Of a DNA stretch of 15,102 nucleotides, positions 1 through 6,329 are shown one piece after another. Within the stretch, counting starts at the first letter, position 1. Every line of letters begins with the position of its first letter. The DNA is from JBGVSA01 sp041807905 (GTDB lineage Bacteria > Pseudomonadota > Gammaproteobacteria > Burkholderiales > Rhodocyclaceae). Under the pieces are notes generated by a model, which saw only the letters and a list, made by a program, of their open reading frames with translations, ran no database searches and was not told the origin of the DNA. The stretch is from assembly GCF_041807905.1 (NCBI RefSeq), contig NZ_JBGVSA010000046.1:1-15102 (forward strand), read 5' to 3'. A program made the position numbers and the translations under genes.

Positions 1-433
1 CGCCGCTTCGATGGTGAGCGCATGGCTGATCACACTGGCGGACATCCCCGGGCAGGTCATCGAGATCATGCAGCCGTTCATGGGCAACCGCATCCTGCTG
101 ATGTTCGTGCTGATGATCCTGGTGTTCGTGGTCGGCACGGCACTTGATCTCGCGCCCACGGTGCTGATCCTCACCCCGGTGCTGATGCCGCTGGTGAAGG
201 AAGCCGGCATCGACCCGTACTACTTCGGGATCATGTTCATGATGAACAACGCCATCGGCCTGATCACTCCGCCCGTCGGCACGGTCCTCAACGTGGTCTC
301 CAGCGTCGCCCGCGTCAAGCTCGACAGCGTCATCAAGGGGATGGTGCCCTTCCTGATCGCCGAAACGCTGGTGATGTTCCTGCTGGTGATCTTCCCGCAA
401 CTCGTCACAGTTCCTGCGTCCTGGATGCGCTGA
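1..433 (+). CDS. TRAP transporter large permease (DctM/YiaN-like), C-terminal part
   Basis: The reading frame is open from the left edge (first full codon at 2) to TGA at 431-433, so only about the last 143 residues are present. They are strongly hydrophobic, with at least three membrane segments (for example ILLMFVLMILVFVVGTALDL and the C-terminal FLIAETLVMFLLVIF). The family signatures are DLAPTVLILTPVLMPL, YFGIMFMMNNAIGLITPP and VGTVLNVV, typical of the DctM subunit that carries substrate and sodium through the membrane. From memory this end closely resembles E. coli YiaN, the 2,3-diketo-L-gulonate permease. The binding protein follows 64 bases downstream. The small DctQ/YiaM subunit is not in the window and presumably lies upstream. 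Confidence 0.93.
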   Translation, partial: AASMVSAWLITLADIPGQVIEIMQPFMGNRILLMFVLMILVFVVGTALDLAPTVLILTPVLMPLVKEAGIDPYYFGIMFMMNNAIGLITPPVGTVLNVVSSVARVKLDSVIKGMVPFLIAETLVMFLLVIFPQLVTVPASWMR

Positions 434-497
434 GCACCAGGAACGTTCGATGCAACCCGTCATGCAATCGGCATTACGCCATAGAGGAGACAGACAA

Positions 498-1481
498 ATG
501 AAAGTCAAAGGAATCCAGGTTCTGAGCGCACTATGCGTCAGCCTGCTTGCAGCCATGCCGCTGACGAGCCAGGCACAGACCAAGCTGCGTTTTGGCTATG
601 AAACGCCGCGCAGCGACTCGCAGCACATCGCTGCGCAGAAATTCAATGAACTGCTCAAAGCCAAGACCGGTGGCAAGCTGGAGCTGCAACTCTTCCCGGA
701 CAGCGCGCTGGGCAATGCGCAGGCACTGATCAACGGCGTTCGCGGCGGCACGATCGATCTCGAAATGTCCGGTTCGAACAACTTCACCGGCCTCGTGCCT
801 GTGCTGAATGTGCTGGACGTTCCCTTCCTGTTCAAGGACGACGCCCACGTCGTACGGGTACTCGACGGCAAGACCGGCGATGACCTTCTGGCCACCCTCG
901 ATGCGCAAGGCATGAAAGGCCTGGCGTTCTGGGACAATGGCTGGCGCAACGTCACCAACTCCAAGCACCCGGTACGTACGCCGGCCGATGTGAAAGGCCT
1001 CAAGATCCGAACCAGCGCGAGCCCGATGAACATCGAGGCCTTCCGTCTGCTGGGCGCCAACCCGATCTCGATGCCGGTGTCCGAGCTCTACACGGCACTC
1101 GAAACCAAGGCCGTGGATGCGCAGGAGCACCCCCTTGGCGTGCTGTGGTCGACCAAGTTCTACGAGGTACAGAAGTACCTGAGCCTCACCCGCCACGCAT
1201 ATAGCCCGTTGATCGTGGTGATGAACAAGGCAAAGTTCGACGCCCTCTCGCCTGACCTGCAGAAGGCGCTGGTCGAATCCGCGCGTGAAGCTGCTCAATA
1301 CCAGCGCCAGCTCAACGCGCAGAACCTGCGCACCATCATCGACGGTGTGAAGAAGTCCGGCATGCAGGTGGTCGAAGACCTCGACACCAAGCCGTTCATG
1401 GAAGCCACCAAGAGCGTGAAGGACACCTTCAACAAGCAATACGGCGACACCTACACGAAGCAGATCGACGCCCAGCGTTAA
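498..1481 (+). CDS. dctP: TRAP transporter substrate-binding protein, DctP family, YiaO-like
   Basis: Periplasmic protein of 327 aa that captures an organic acid and delivers it to the DctM/DctQ permease. I start it at 498 because GAGGAGA at 484-490 is a good ribosome binding site and residues 1-27 then form a clean signal peptide (MKVKGIQVLS..., hydrophobic core, cleavage near SQAQ-T). An earlier ATG at 450 would put polar residues ahead of the signal. Family marks are LRFGYETPRSDSQHIAAQKF (30-49), LFPDSALGNAQ (65-75), EMSGSNNF (89-96) and GLKIRTS with the conserved carboxylate-binding Arg near 171. From memory the match to E. coli YiaO (2,3-diketo-L-gulonate binding) is strong along the whole length, which, with YiaL and YiaK homologues downstream, points to a keto-aldonate ligand. 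The exact ligand is inference. Confidence 0.93.
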   Translation: MKVKGIQVLSALCVSLLAAMPLTSQAQTKLRFGYETPRSDSQHIAAQKFNELLKAKTGGKLELQLFPDSALGNAQALINGVRGGTIDLEMSGSNNFTGLVPVLNVLDVPFLFKDDAHVVRVLDGKTGDDLLATLDAQGMKGLAFWDNGWRNVTNSKHPVRTPADVKGLKIRTSASPMNIEAFRLLGANPISMPVSELYTALETKAVDAQEHPLGVLWSTKFYEVQKYLSLTRHAYSPLIVVMNKAKFDALSPDLQKALVESAREAAQYQRQLNAQNLRTIIDGVKKSGMQVVEDLDTKPFMEATKSVKDTFNKQYGDTYTKQIDAQR

Positions 1482-1499
1482 GCCACGTCGCGGCCACGC

Positions 1500-1518
1500 C
1501 GGTGCGCCTTGCGCACCG
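1500..1518 (+). promoter_or_regulatory. Perfect 8-bp hairpin after dctP, ending at the assembly gap
   Basis: CGGTGCGC (1500-1507), loop CTT (1508-1510), GCGCACCG (1511-1518) form a perfect GC-rich stem starting 19 bases after the dctP stop. It runs straight into the Ns, so the stem may be longer (C at 1499 would face the first N) and a following T-run cannot be judged. It could be an intrinsic terminator or an mRNA-stabilising hairpin that keeps the binding protein's message abundant, a common arrangement downstream of binding-protein genes. Confidence 0.45.
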
Positions 1519-1528
1519 NNNNNNNNNN
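1519..1528. other. Assembly gap (10 N)
   Basis: Ten Ns interrupt the sequence immediately after the 3' arm of the 1500-1518 hairpin. Ten is a typical placeholder, so the real length is unknown. The join between dctP and the YhcH gene is therefore unverified, and a gene or part of one could be missing here. Confidence 0.97.
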
Positions 1529-1546
1529 CCGACAGGAGGATGCGCC

Positions 1547-1612
1547 ATGGAATTCACCACCGCGTATCGCATGAACACGCTGCCACAGTTGCAGCAGCAG
1601 GCAGCGGCTTGA
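1547..1612 (+). CDS. Possible 21-aa leader peptide or gene remnant upstream of the YhcH-family gene
   Basis: ATG at 1547 has one of the best ribosome binding sites in the window (AGGAGG at 1534-1539, 7-base spacing). It encodes 21 residues beginning MEFTTAYRMNTL and ending QLQQQAAA before TGA at 1610-1612. I do not recognise it. It lies in the same frame as the YhcH-family gene (ATG 1685), separated only by this TGA and 24 further codons. It may be a leader peptide that couples translation, the first codons of a gene lost by deletion, or an effect of the assembly gap 19 bases upstream. Nothing in the sequence decides between these. Confidence 0.35.
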   Translation: MEFTTAYRMNTLPQLQQQAAA

Positions 1613-1684
1613 CCGATGCCTTTTTTTGACCAACCGTGGTCCGGCCACTATGCCACCCGGACTGCTTTCGAGGACAGGCACACC

Positions 1685-2167
1685 ATGTATTTCGGTCATA
1701 TCGACTCAGTCGCCGACGCCGACAAGGTCTACCCCGCCGCCATCGCTAAGGCGCTGCGCTACCTGGCCACGACCGATCTGGCAGCACTTGCCCCGGGCAA
1801 GTACTCGATCCAGGGCGATGACATCTACGTACAAGTCATCGACACACCAACGCGCGATCTGTCGGAAACGCGCCCCGAATTCCATCACGAGTACATCGAC
1901 GTGCATTGCCTCGTCCATGGCAAGGAGCGCATCGGCTTCGCCACCGACACGCATGACCACAAGGTCGTCGAATCGCTGCCCGAGCGCGACCTCTATTTCT
2001 ACGACAGTGCGGGCCCGCACGAGAATTTCCTGACCATGACGCCAGGCAGCTTCGCGGTGTTCTTCCCGTGGGACGTGCACCGCCCGGCAGTGGCCGACGG
2101 AGAGCCCATGGCGATCCGCAAGATTGTCATCAAAGTCGCCATGCGCGCGCTGGAGCAGCGGTCATGA
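1685..2167 (+). CDS. YhcH/YjgK/YiaL family protein (DUF386)
   Basis: Cytosolic 160-aa beta-barrel protein of a family tied to sugar-acid and sialate catabolism. E. coli NanQ (YhcH) acts as a sialate anomerase and YiaL sits in the 2,3-diketo-L-gulonate operon. The chosen start is 1685 (GAGGA at 1670-1674), giving the usual family length of about 155 residues. An in-frame ATG at 1616 would add 23 unrelated residues. Visible family marks are PGKYSIQGDDIYVQV (37-51), the His/Glu cluster PEFHHEYIDVH (64-74), ERIGFA (81-86), FFPWDVHRP with His132, and the basic end IRKIVIKV (144-151). The His and Glu residues are the likely metal or sugar site. The stop overlaps the next start (ATGA, 2164-2167), so the two genes are translationally coupled. 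Anomerase or isomerase activity on the operon's substrate is inference. Confidence 0.9.
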   Translation: MYFGHIDSVADADKVYPAAIAKALRYLATTDLAALAPGKYSIQGDDIYVQVIDTPTRDLSETRPEFHHEYIDVHCLVHGKERIGFATDTHDHKVVESLPERDLYFYDSAGPHENFLTMTPGSFAVFFPWDVHRPAVADGEPMAIRKIVIKVAMRALEQRS

Positions 2168-3177
2168 AACCGGTCCGCTGGGGAATGATCGGCTGTGGCG
2201 CGGTCACCGAGGTCAAGAGCGGTCCCGCTCTCTACAAGGCCGACGGCTCCACGCTCGTTGCTGTGACGGCGGCCGATCTTGCGCAGGCGCATGACTGGGC
2301 GCGTCGTCACGGGGTTGCCACGGTGCACGACAAGGCCGCCGACCTGATCGCCGATCCCGAGGTGGACATCGTCTACATCGCCACACCGCCCGCCTCGCAC
2401 ATGCAGTACGCGCTCGACTGCGCGCAGGCTGGCAAGCCCGCATACATCGAGAAGCCAATGGCGCAGACGCATGCCGACTGCATGACCATCATCGACGCCT
2501 TCTCGCAGGCGCGTGTACCCGCCTTCGTCGCCTACTACCGGCGCGGCATGGAACGCTTCCAGGCCATCAAGCGCTTGCTCGACGAAGGTGCCATCGGCAC
2601 GGTTCGCAGCGTATCGGTCACGCAACTCAAGCGGCCCGAGGCCGAGGACTTCCATCGCGATGCCCTGCCCTGGCGCCTGCGCCCGGAGATCGCCGGCGGC
2701 GGCAAGTTCCTCGACATGGGCATTCACACCATCGACTTCCTCGACTACGCGTGCGGCCCCATCGCCGAAGTCCACGGCATCGCCTCCAACCAGGCGGGGC
2801 TGTACGAGGTGGAAGACATCGTCACCGCCACGTGGCGCTTTGCCAACGGCGTGCACGGCACGGGCACGTGGTGCTACGCCTGCGCTGAAGAACGCGATGA
2901 AGTGAGCTTCATCGGCGAGCGCGGTCGCCTGTCATTCGCCTTCTTTGCACAGACGCCATTGCGCCTGGAAACCGAAACGGACGTGCGCGAAATCACCTAC
3001 GCCGACCCGGCGCACGTGCAGCAGCCCTTCGTGCAGAGCATCGTCGATGAGTTGCTCGGTCGCGGCCGCTGCCCGGGCGATTTACACAGCGCGGCGCGAG
3101 CCAGCGCCATCACCGATGAAATCCTGCGGGCATATCGCCGCGAGCGGGGCTTCGACACTCAATACGGATGGAAATAA
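2164..3177 (+). CDS. Gfo/Idh/MocA family NAD(P)-dependent oxidoreductase
   Basis: Cytosolic sugar or sugar-acid dehydrogenase/reductase of 337 aa, normal family length. The start at 2164 overlaps the preceding stop by four bases; a longer frame from 2068 would run inside the YhcH gene. The N-terminal Rossmann fold shows WGMIGCGAVTE (6-16), DIVYIATPPASH (68-79) and the hallmark YIEKPMA with catalytic-type Lys97. The C-terminal domain shows GGGKFLDMGIHTIDFLDY (178-195), containing the conserved Asp184, His188 and Asp191. I cannot assign a substrate. Relatives oxidise or reduce inositols, hexoses, anhydro sugars and glycosides. Its position between YiaL and YiaK homologues, where E. coli has no such gene, suggests an extra redox step on the same sugar acid. 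The next gene starts 10 bases downstream with a ribosome site overlapping this stop. Confidence 0.93.
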   Translation: MKPVRWGMIGCGAVTEVKSGPALYKADGSTLVAVTAADLAQAHDWARRHGVATVHDKAADLIADPEVDIVYIATPPASHMQYALDCAQAGKPAYIEKPMAQTHADCMTIIDAFSQARVPAFVAYYRRGMERFQAIKRLLDEGAIGTVRSVSVTQLKRPEAEDFHRDALPWRLRPEIAGGGKFLDMGIHTIDFLDYACGPIAEVHGIASNQAGLYEVEDIVTATWRFANGVHGTGTWCYACAEERDEVSFIGERGRLSFAFFAQTPLRLETETDVREITYADPAHVQQPFVQSIVDELLGRGRCPGDLHSAARASAITDEILRAYRRERGFDTQYGWK

Positions 3178-3187
3178 GGAGAACCAC

Positions 3188-4195
3188 ATGGCACTTCGCA
3201 TCAGTTTCGACGACATGGTCGCCGAGTTCACCCGAGTCCTCATCAAGAAGGGGTTCGCGGCGGACGCCGCCGCCGAATCGGCACGCCTGTTCGCCGAGAA
3301 CAGCGCCGACGGCATCTATTCGCACGGCGTGCTGCGCTTTCCGCGCGTGATCGAATACATCGACAAGGGCTACATCGACCCCAAGGCCAGCGCCGTCAAG
3401 GTCGACGGCTCGGGCGCATTCGAGCGCTGGGACGGCAAGCTCGGCATGGGTAACCTCAATGCCAGCCGCGCCATGGACCGCGCCATTGAACTGGCCCGCG
3501 AATATGGCATCGGCTGCGTGGCGATGCGCAATACCAACCACTGGATGCGTGGCGGCACCTTTGGCTGGCAGGCTGCCAATGCCGGTTGCGTCGGCATCTG
3601 CTGGACCAACACCCAGCCCAACATGCCGGCCTGGGGCGCACGCGACCGCCGCATCGGCAACAATCCGCTGATATTCGCCGTGCCGCGCAAGGAAGGCCCC
3701 CTGGTGGCGGACCTGGCGATGGCGCAGTTCTCGTACGGCAAGATGGAAGACTGCAAGCTCAAGGGGCAGATGCTGCCTGTGCCCGGTGGCTACGACACCC
3801 AGGGCAACATCAGTTGCGACCCGGCCGAAATCGAAAAGACCTGGCGCGTCCTGCCCATCGGCTACTGGAAGGGCTCAAGCCTGTCGATCCTGATGGACCT
3901 CATCGCCACCGTCCTGTCGGGCGGCAACTCGGTCTACCAGGTCGGCAAGCTGGGCTCGGACGAATACGCGCTCTCACAGGTGCTCATCGCCATCGATGCC
4001 GAAGGCATTGCCGGCAATGCGTTCATCTCGTCGGCCATTAATGAAGTCATCGGCGATATCAAAGCCTCCGAGAAAGTCACCGAGGGTAGCGAGATCTTCT
4101 ATCCCGGCGAAATCGAAAAACGTACGCGCGAAGACAACCTCCGCAACGGCATCCCCGTCGACGAAGGTGTGTGGGCACGCATCCGCGCCATGTAA
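3188..4195 (+). CDS. yiaK: 2,3-diketo-L-gulonate reductase (YiaK-type, LDH2/malate dehydrogenase family)
   Basis: NAD(P)H-dependent reductase of 335 aa (E. coli YiaK is about 332). It belongs to the non-Rossmann LDH2/MDH2 family. YiaK reduces 2,3-diketo-L-gulonate to 3-keto-L-gulonate. The ribosome site TAAGGAG (3175-3181) overlaps the upstream stop. Diagnostic segments are DGIYSHGVLRFPR with catalytic-type His46, GNLNASRAMDRAIELA (89-104), RNTNHWMRGG (114-123), GICWTNTQPNMPAWGA, RIGNNPLIFAVP, FSYGKME, LPIGYWKGSSLSILMDLIA and NGIPVDEGVWARI at the end. NHWMRGG and GYWKGS are close to YiaK as I recall it and separate it from malate, ureidoglycolate and sulfolactate enzymes of the family. The YiaN/O/L neighbours support the call. 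A related 2,3-diketo acid is possible as substrate. Confidence 0.9.
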   Translation: MALRISFDDMVAEFTRVLIKKGFAADAAAESARLFAENSADGIYSHGVLRFPRVIEYIDKGYIDPKASAVKVDGSGAFERWDGKLGMGNLNASRAMDRAIELAREYGIGCVAMRNTNHWMRGGTFGWQAANAGCVGICWTNTQPNMPAWGARDRRIGNNPLIFAVPRKEGPLVADLAMAQFSYGKMEDCKLKGQMLPVPGGYDTQGNISCDPAEIEKTWRVLPIGYWKGSSLSILMDLIATVLSGGNSVYQVGKLGSDEYALSQVLIAIDAEGIAGNAFISSAINEVIGDIKASEKVTEGSEIFYPGEIEKRTREDNLRNGIPVDEGVWARIRAM

Positions 4196-4201
4196 ACAAG
4201 A

Positions 4202-4232
4202 GCCGGGGCGCGTCATCACACAGCGCCCCGGC
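4202..4232 (+). promoter_or_regulatory. Intercistronic hairpin, 10-bp perfect stem
   Basis: GCCGGGGCGC (4202-4211) pairs perfectly with GCGCCCCGGC (4223-4232) around an 11-base loop, starting 6 bases after the yiaK stop. No T-run follows; instead AGGA (4236-4239) and the next ATG (4246) come directly after. It is therefore unlikely to be a simple terminator. It more likely sets a 3' end for decay or processing, or lowers access to the dehydrogenase start, giving different protein levels within the operon. Confidence 0.6.
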
Positions 4233-4245
4233 GACAGGACCCACC

Positions 4246-5274
4246 ATGACAGACACCGTCAATAGCATTTACCTCGAAGCACCCGGCAAGATCGCCATGG
4301 TGCGCACACCCATGCCGCAGAAGGCTGCCGATCAGGCGCTCATCCGCGTCGAATCGGTCGGCATCTGCGGCTCGGACATCGGCGCCTACCGTGGAGCGAA
4401 TCCGCTCGTCACCTACCCGCGCATCATCGGCCACGAAGTCGTCGGCACGCTTATCGAAGGCGGCTCCGGGCTGCCCGCGGACATCAGCGTGGGCGACCGC
4501 GTGATCGTCGACCCCTACATCTACTGCGGGCACTGCTACCCGTGCAGCATCGGTCGCACCAACTGCTGTGAAAACCTCAAAGTCATCGGCGTGCATGTCG
4601 ACGGTGGCATGCGCGAGCTCTTCGCCCACCCCGCCCACCTGCTGCACAAGGTGCCGACAGGACTCACCGCATCGCAGATTCCGCTGGCCGAGCCGCTGAC
4701 CATCGCGCTACACGCGTTGCACCGTACGCAGACCAAGGCGGGCGAACATGTCGCCATCATTGGCGCTGGCGCAATCGGGCTGCTCGCCGCCCTGGCCGCG
4801 CTCACCTATGGCGCACACCCGATCCTCATCGACATCGTCGAGGCGCGATTGGCCTCGGCGCGGGCCAAGGGCGTGCAGCACACCATCGACGCTTCCAAGG
4901 AAGACGTACGGGCGCGTCTGCGCGAAATCACGAACGGGCGCATGGCCGAAGTCGTCATCGAGGCGTCGGGTTCCAACAAGGCCATCCGCGATTCGCTCGA
5001 CTATGTATCGTTCGCCGGTCGCATCGCATTCACCGGTTGGCCCAAGCAAGAAACACCGCTGCCGACCAACCTCATCACGCTCAAGGAAATCGACATTCGC
5101 GGCTCGCGCACCAGCGCCGGAGAATTCCGCGAAGCGCTGCAATTGCTGTCGAGCGGCACCGTGGTGGCCGACGACGTGATCAGCAAGGTGATTGCCTTCG
5201 ATGAGATTCCGCAGGCCGTGCGCGAACTGTCGGATTCGCCGGAGCGCCATCTCAAGATCAACGCGATACTCTAA
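4246..5274 (+). CDS. Zinc-dependent alcohol dehydrogenase, L-galactonate/L-gulonate 5-dehydrogenase-like
   Basis: Medium-chain dehydrogenase of 342 aa acting on a sugar alcohol or sugar acid. AGGA at 4236-4239 supports the start; the in-frame ATG at 4171 would begin inside yiaK. Catalytic zinc ligands are Cys41 (GICGSDI), His63-Glu64 (GHEVVG) and Glu149 (LAEPL). The structural zinc set is Cys94, Cys97, Cys100 and Cys108 (YCGHCYPC...NCC). The nucleotide fold has GAGAIG (173-178), with Asp196 after the second strand favouring NAD over NADP. The stretch GRTNCCENLKVIGVHVDGG resembles, from memory, E. coli LgoD (YjjN), which oxidises L-galactonate to D-tagaturonate, more than L-idonate dehydrogenase. 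Oxidation of an aldonate at C5 is the best guess; threonine or sorbitol dehydrogenase-like activity is the alternative. Confidence 0.88.
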   Translation: MTDTVNSIYLEAPGKIAMVRTPMPQKAADQALIRVESVGICGSDIGAYRGANPLVTYPRIIGHEVVGTLIEGGSGLPADISVGDRVIVDPYIYCGHCYPCSIGRTNCCENLKVIGVHVDGGMRELFAHPAHLLHKVPTGLTASQIPLAEPLTIALHALHRTQTKAGEHVAIIGAGAIGLLAALAALTYGAHPILIDIVEARLASARAKGVQHTIDASKEDVRARLREITNGRMAEVVIEASGSNKAIRDSLDYVSFAGRIAFTGWPKQETPLPTNLITLKEIDIRGSRTSAGEFREALQLLSSGTVVADDVISKVIAFDEIPQAVRELSDSPERHLKINAIL

Positions 5275-5286
5275 GCCTCACACGCT

Positions 5287-5313
5287 CCCGCGAGCCGCCG
5301 CCACGCTCGCGGG
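5287..5313 (+). promoter_or_regulatory. Intercistronic hairpin between the dehydrogenase and SDR genes
   Basis: CCCGCGAG (5287-5294) pairs perfectly with CTCGCGGG (5306-5313) around an 11-base loop, starting 13 bases after the dehydrogenase stop. The following bases (CTTCATG, then AGGAG at 5321-5325) are not T-rich and lead into the SDR start at 5335. It is placed like the 4202-4232 hairpin, so it probably plays the same intra-operon role. Weak termination cannot be excluded. Confidence 0.55.
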
Positions 5314-5334
5314 CTTCATGAGGAGACACGCTCA

Positions 5335-6108
5335 ATGAAATACAGTCTGGACAGCCTTTTCGGCGTAATGGGCCAGGTCATCGTCGTCACTGGCGCGAGC
5401 CGTGGCATTGGCCAGGAACTCGCCGTCGCGCTCGGCGAACTGGGCGCTCGCGTCGTCGCCACGGCAAGCTCGGCCGAATCGCTCGCCGAAACCCGCGCGG
5501 TCTTCGCAGAACGGGGGTTGGTCGGGCTTTTCGCGCCCGCAGACGTATCGCGTGAAGACGAAGTCATCGCCCTGGCCGAACGCGCCATCGAATCATTCGG
5601 CCGCATCGACGGGCTCGTCAACATGGCGGGCATCACCCATATCAGCAGCCTGTTCGACTTCGATCTCGATGACTTCCAGCGCGTGCTGGACGTGAACCTG
5701 ATGGGAACGGTCATCTGCTGCAAGATCTTCGGCCAGCACATGGTCGCGCAGGGCGGCGGGCGCATCGTCAATATCTCGTCGGTACGGGGCTTGCAGGGCA
5801 AGGCCAACTATGGCGCCTATGCCGCGAGCAAAGGCGCGGTGAATACCTTCACAAAATCGCTGGCGGTGGAACTGGCCCCGCACAACGTCAACGTGAATGC
5901 CATCGCACCGATCTTCACGCTCACCGACATCAATCGCGCATCAATGGCCGATCCGAAGCATCGCGAATGGGTGCTGAGCCGCATCCCGAAAGGGCGTTTG
6001 TGCGAGAAGCATGAACTCGTCAGCCCGGCGGTCTTCCTGCTCTCACCTGGATCGCAATTCGTCACGGGTGAGATTCTCTATGTGGACGGAGGGTGGACGG
6101 CGGCTTGA
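5335..6108 (+). CDS. Short-chain dehydrogenase/reductase, gluconate 5-dehydrogenase-like
   Basis: Classical SDR of 257 aa, cytosolic, NAD(P)-dependent, started by AGGAG at 5321-5325. Cofactor motif TGASRGIG (19-26); NMAG at 96-99, where NNAG is usual; catalytic set Asn121, Ser149 (NISSV), Tyr162 and Lys166 (YAASK); C-terminal FLLSPGSQFVTGEILYVDGG. The opening SLFGVMGQVIVVTGASRGIG, the length and the YVDGGWT end resemble IdnO/gluconate 5-dehydrogenases, which interconvert 5-keto-gluconate and gluconate. Paired with the C5-type zinc dehydrogenase just upstream, it could re-reduce the keto product with opposite stereochemistry, as IdnD and IdnO do together in E. coli. This is inference: SDR substrate cannot be read from motifs. 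It is the last gene of the operon; a terminator-like hairpin overlaps its stop. Confidence 0.88.
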   Translation: MKYSLDSLFGVMGQVIVVTGASRGIGQELAVALGELGARVVATASSAESLAETRAVFAERGLVGLFAPADVSREDEVIALAERAIESFGRIDGLVNMAGITHISSLFDFDLDDFQRVLDVNLMGTVICCKIFGQHMVAQGGGRIVNISSVRGLQGKANYGAYAASKGAVNTFTKSLAVELAPHNVNVNAIAPIFTLTDINRASMADPKHREWVLSRIPKGRLCEKHELVSPAVFLLSPGSQFVTGEILYVDGGWTAA

Positions 6109-6141
6109 AAACGCATGTTGGTGCGGTTTGAGCCTTTTCTT
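6102..6141 (+). terminator. Terminator-like hairpin at the end of the sugar-acid operon
   Basis: GGCTTGAA (6102-6109) and CGC (6112-6114) pair, with two wobble pairs and a small internal loop, against GCG and TTTGAGCC ending at 6134. TTTTCTT follows at 6135-6141. The stem starts within the last codon of the SDR gene and includes its stop. The pairing is imperfect, so strength is uncertain, but the T-rich tail and position fit an intrinsic terminator. It is also the entry of the first repeat unit. Confidence 0.45.
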
Positions 6142-6215
6142 GCTTTGGCTTTGGCTCTGGCTTTGCAGGCTTGGTCTCGACTGCTGATGCTGGATGGCTG
6201 GGAGTTCGTCCCGGC
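6132..6215 (+). repeat. Dispersed intergenic repeat, unit A1
   Basis: Parts in order: GCCTTTTCTTGC (6132-6143), the hexamer run, GGCTTGGTCTCGACTGCTGA from 6168, GATGCTGG ending at 6193, a 6-base spacer, and the core GGGAGTTCGTCCC (6200-6212). The core sits in a 7-bp stem (GCTGGGA/TCCCGGC, one G-T wobble, 6197-6215) with loop GTTCG. The same parts recur at 14890-15102. Units of this look occur in many betaproteobacterial intergenic regions in my experience; I cannot name the family. Confidence 0.7.
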
Positions 6216-6250
6216 GGACGAATGGCTGTGACGGGGCACGGGGAAGAACG

Positions 6251-6329
6251 GCCCCATCTTGCGTAAGATTTTCGCCCATCAATGGTCGCAATTACTGCTG
6301 ATGCTGGGCCGCAGGGACGAACTCCCGGC
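6251..6329 (+). repeat. Dispersed intergenic repeat, unit A2, core in opposite orientation
   Basis: GCCCCATCTTGC (6251-6262) follows a short G-run that can pair with CCCC. Then come TGGTCGCAATTACTGCTGAT and GCTGG to 6307, a 6-base spacer, and the core GGGACGAACTCCC (6314-6326), the reverse complement of the A1 core. ACTGCTGATGCTGG is identical in both units at 6180-6193 and 6294-6307, giving a 114-base period. The left part has drifted more than the right. Confidence 0.6.

Noticed and set aside
531..1439. 302-codon open frame on the - strand opposite dctP
   Set aside because: Shadow of high-GC codon use. The + strand encodes a full DctP with signal peptide and motifs; the antisense product has no recognisable domain.
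1621..1641. T7 run beside a 5-bp stem (GACCA/TGGTC) as a terminator
   Set aside because: The T-run precedes the stem on the + strand, which is the wrong order; on the - strand it would be a run of A after the stem, and no - strand gene ends here.
6132..6329. Possible CRISPR-like or attachment-site array
   Set aside because: Only two diverged units per locus, ~114-base period, no uniform short repeats with unique spacers, no cas or integrase gene.
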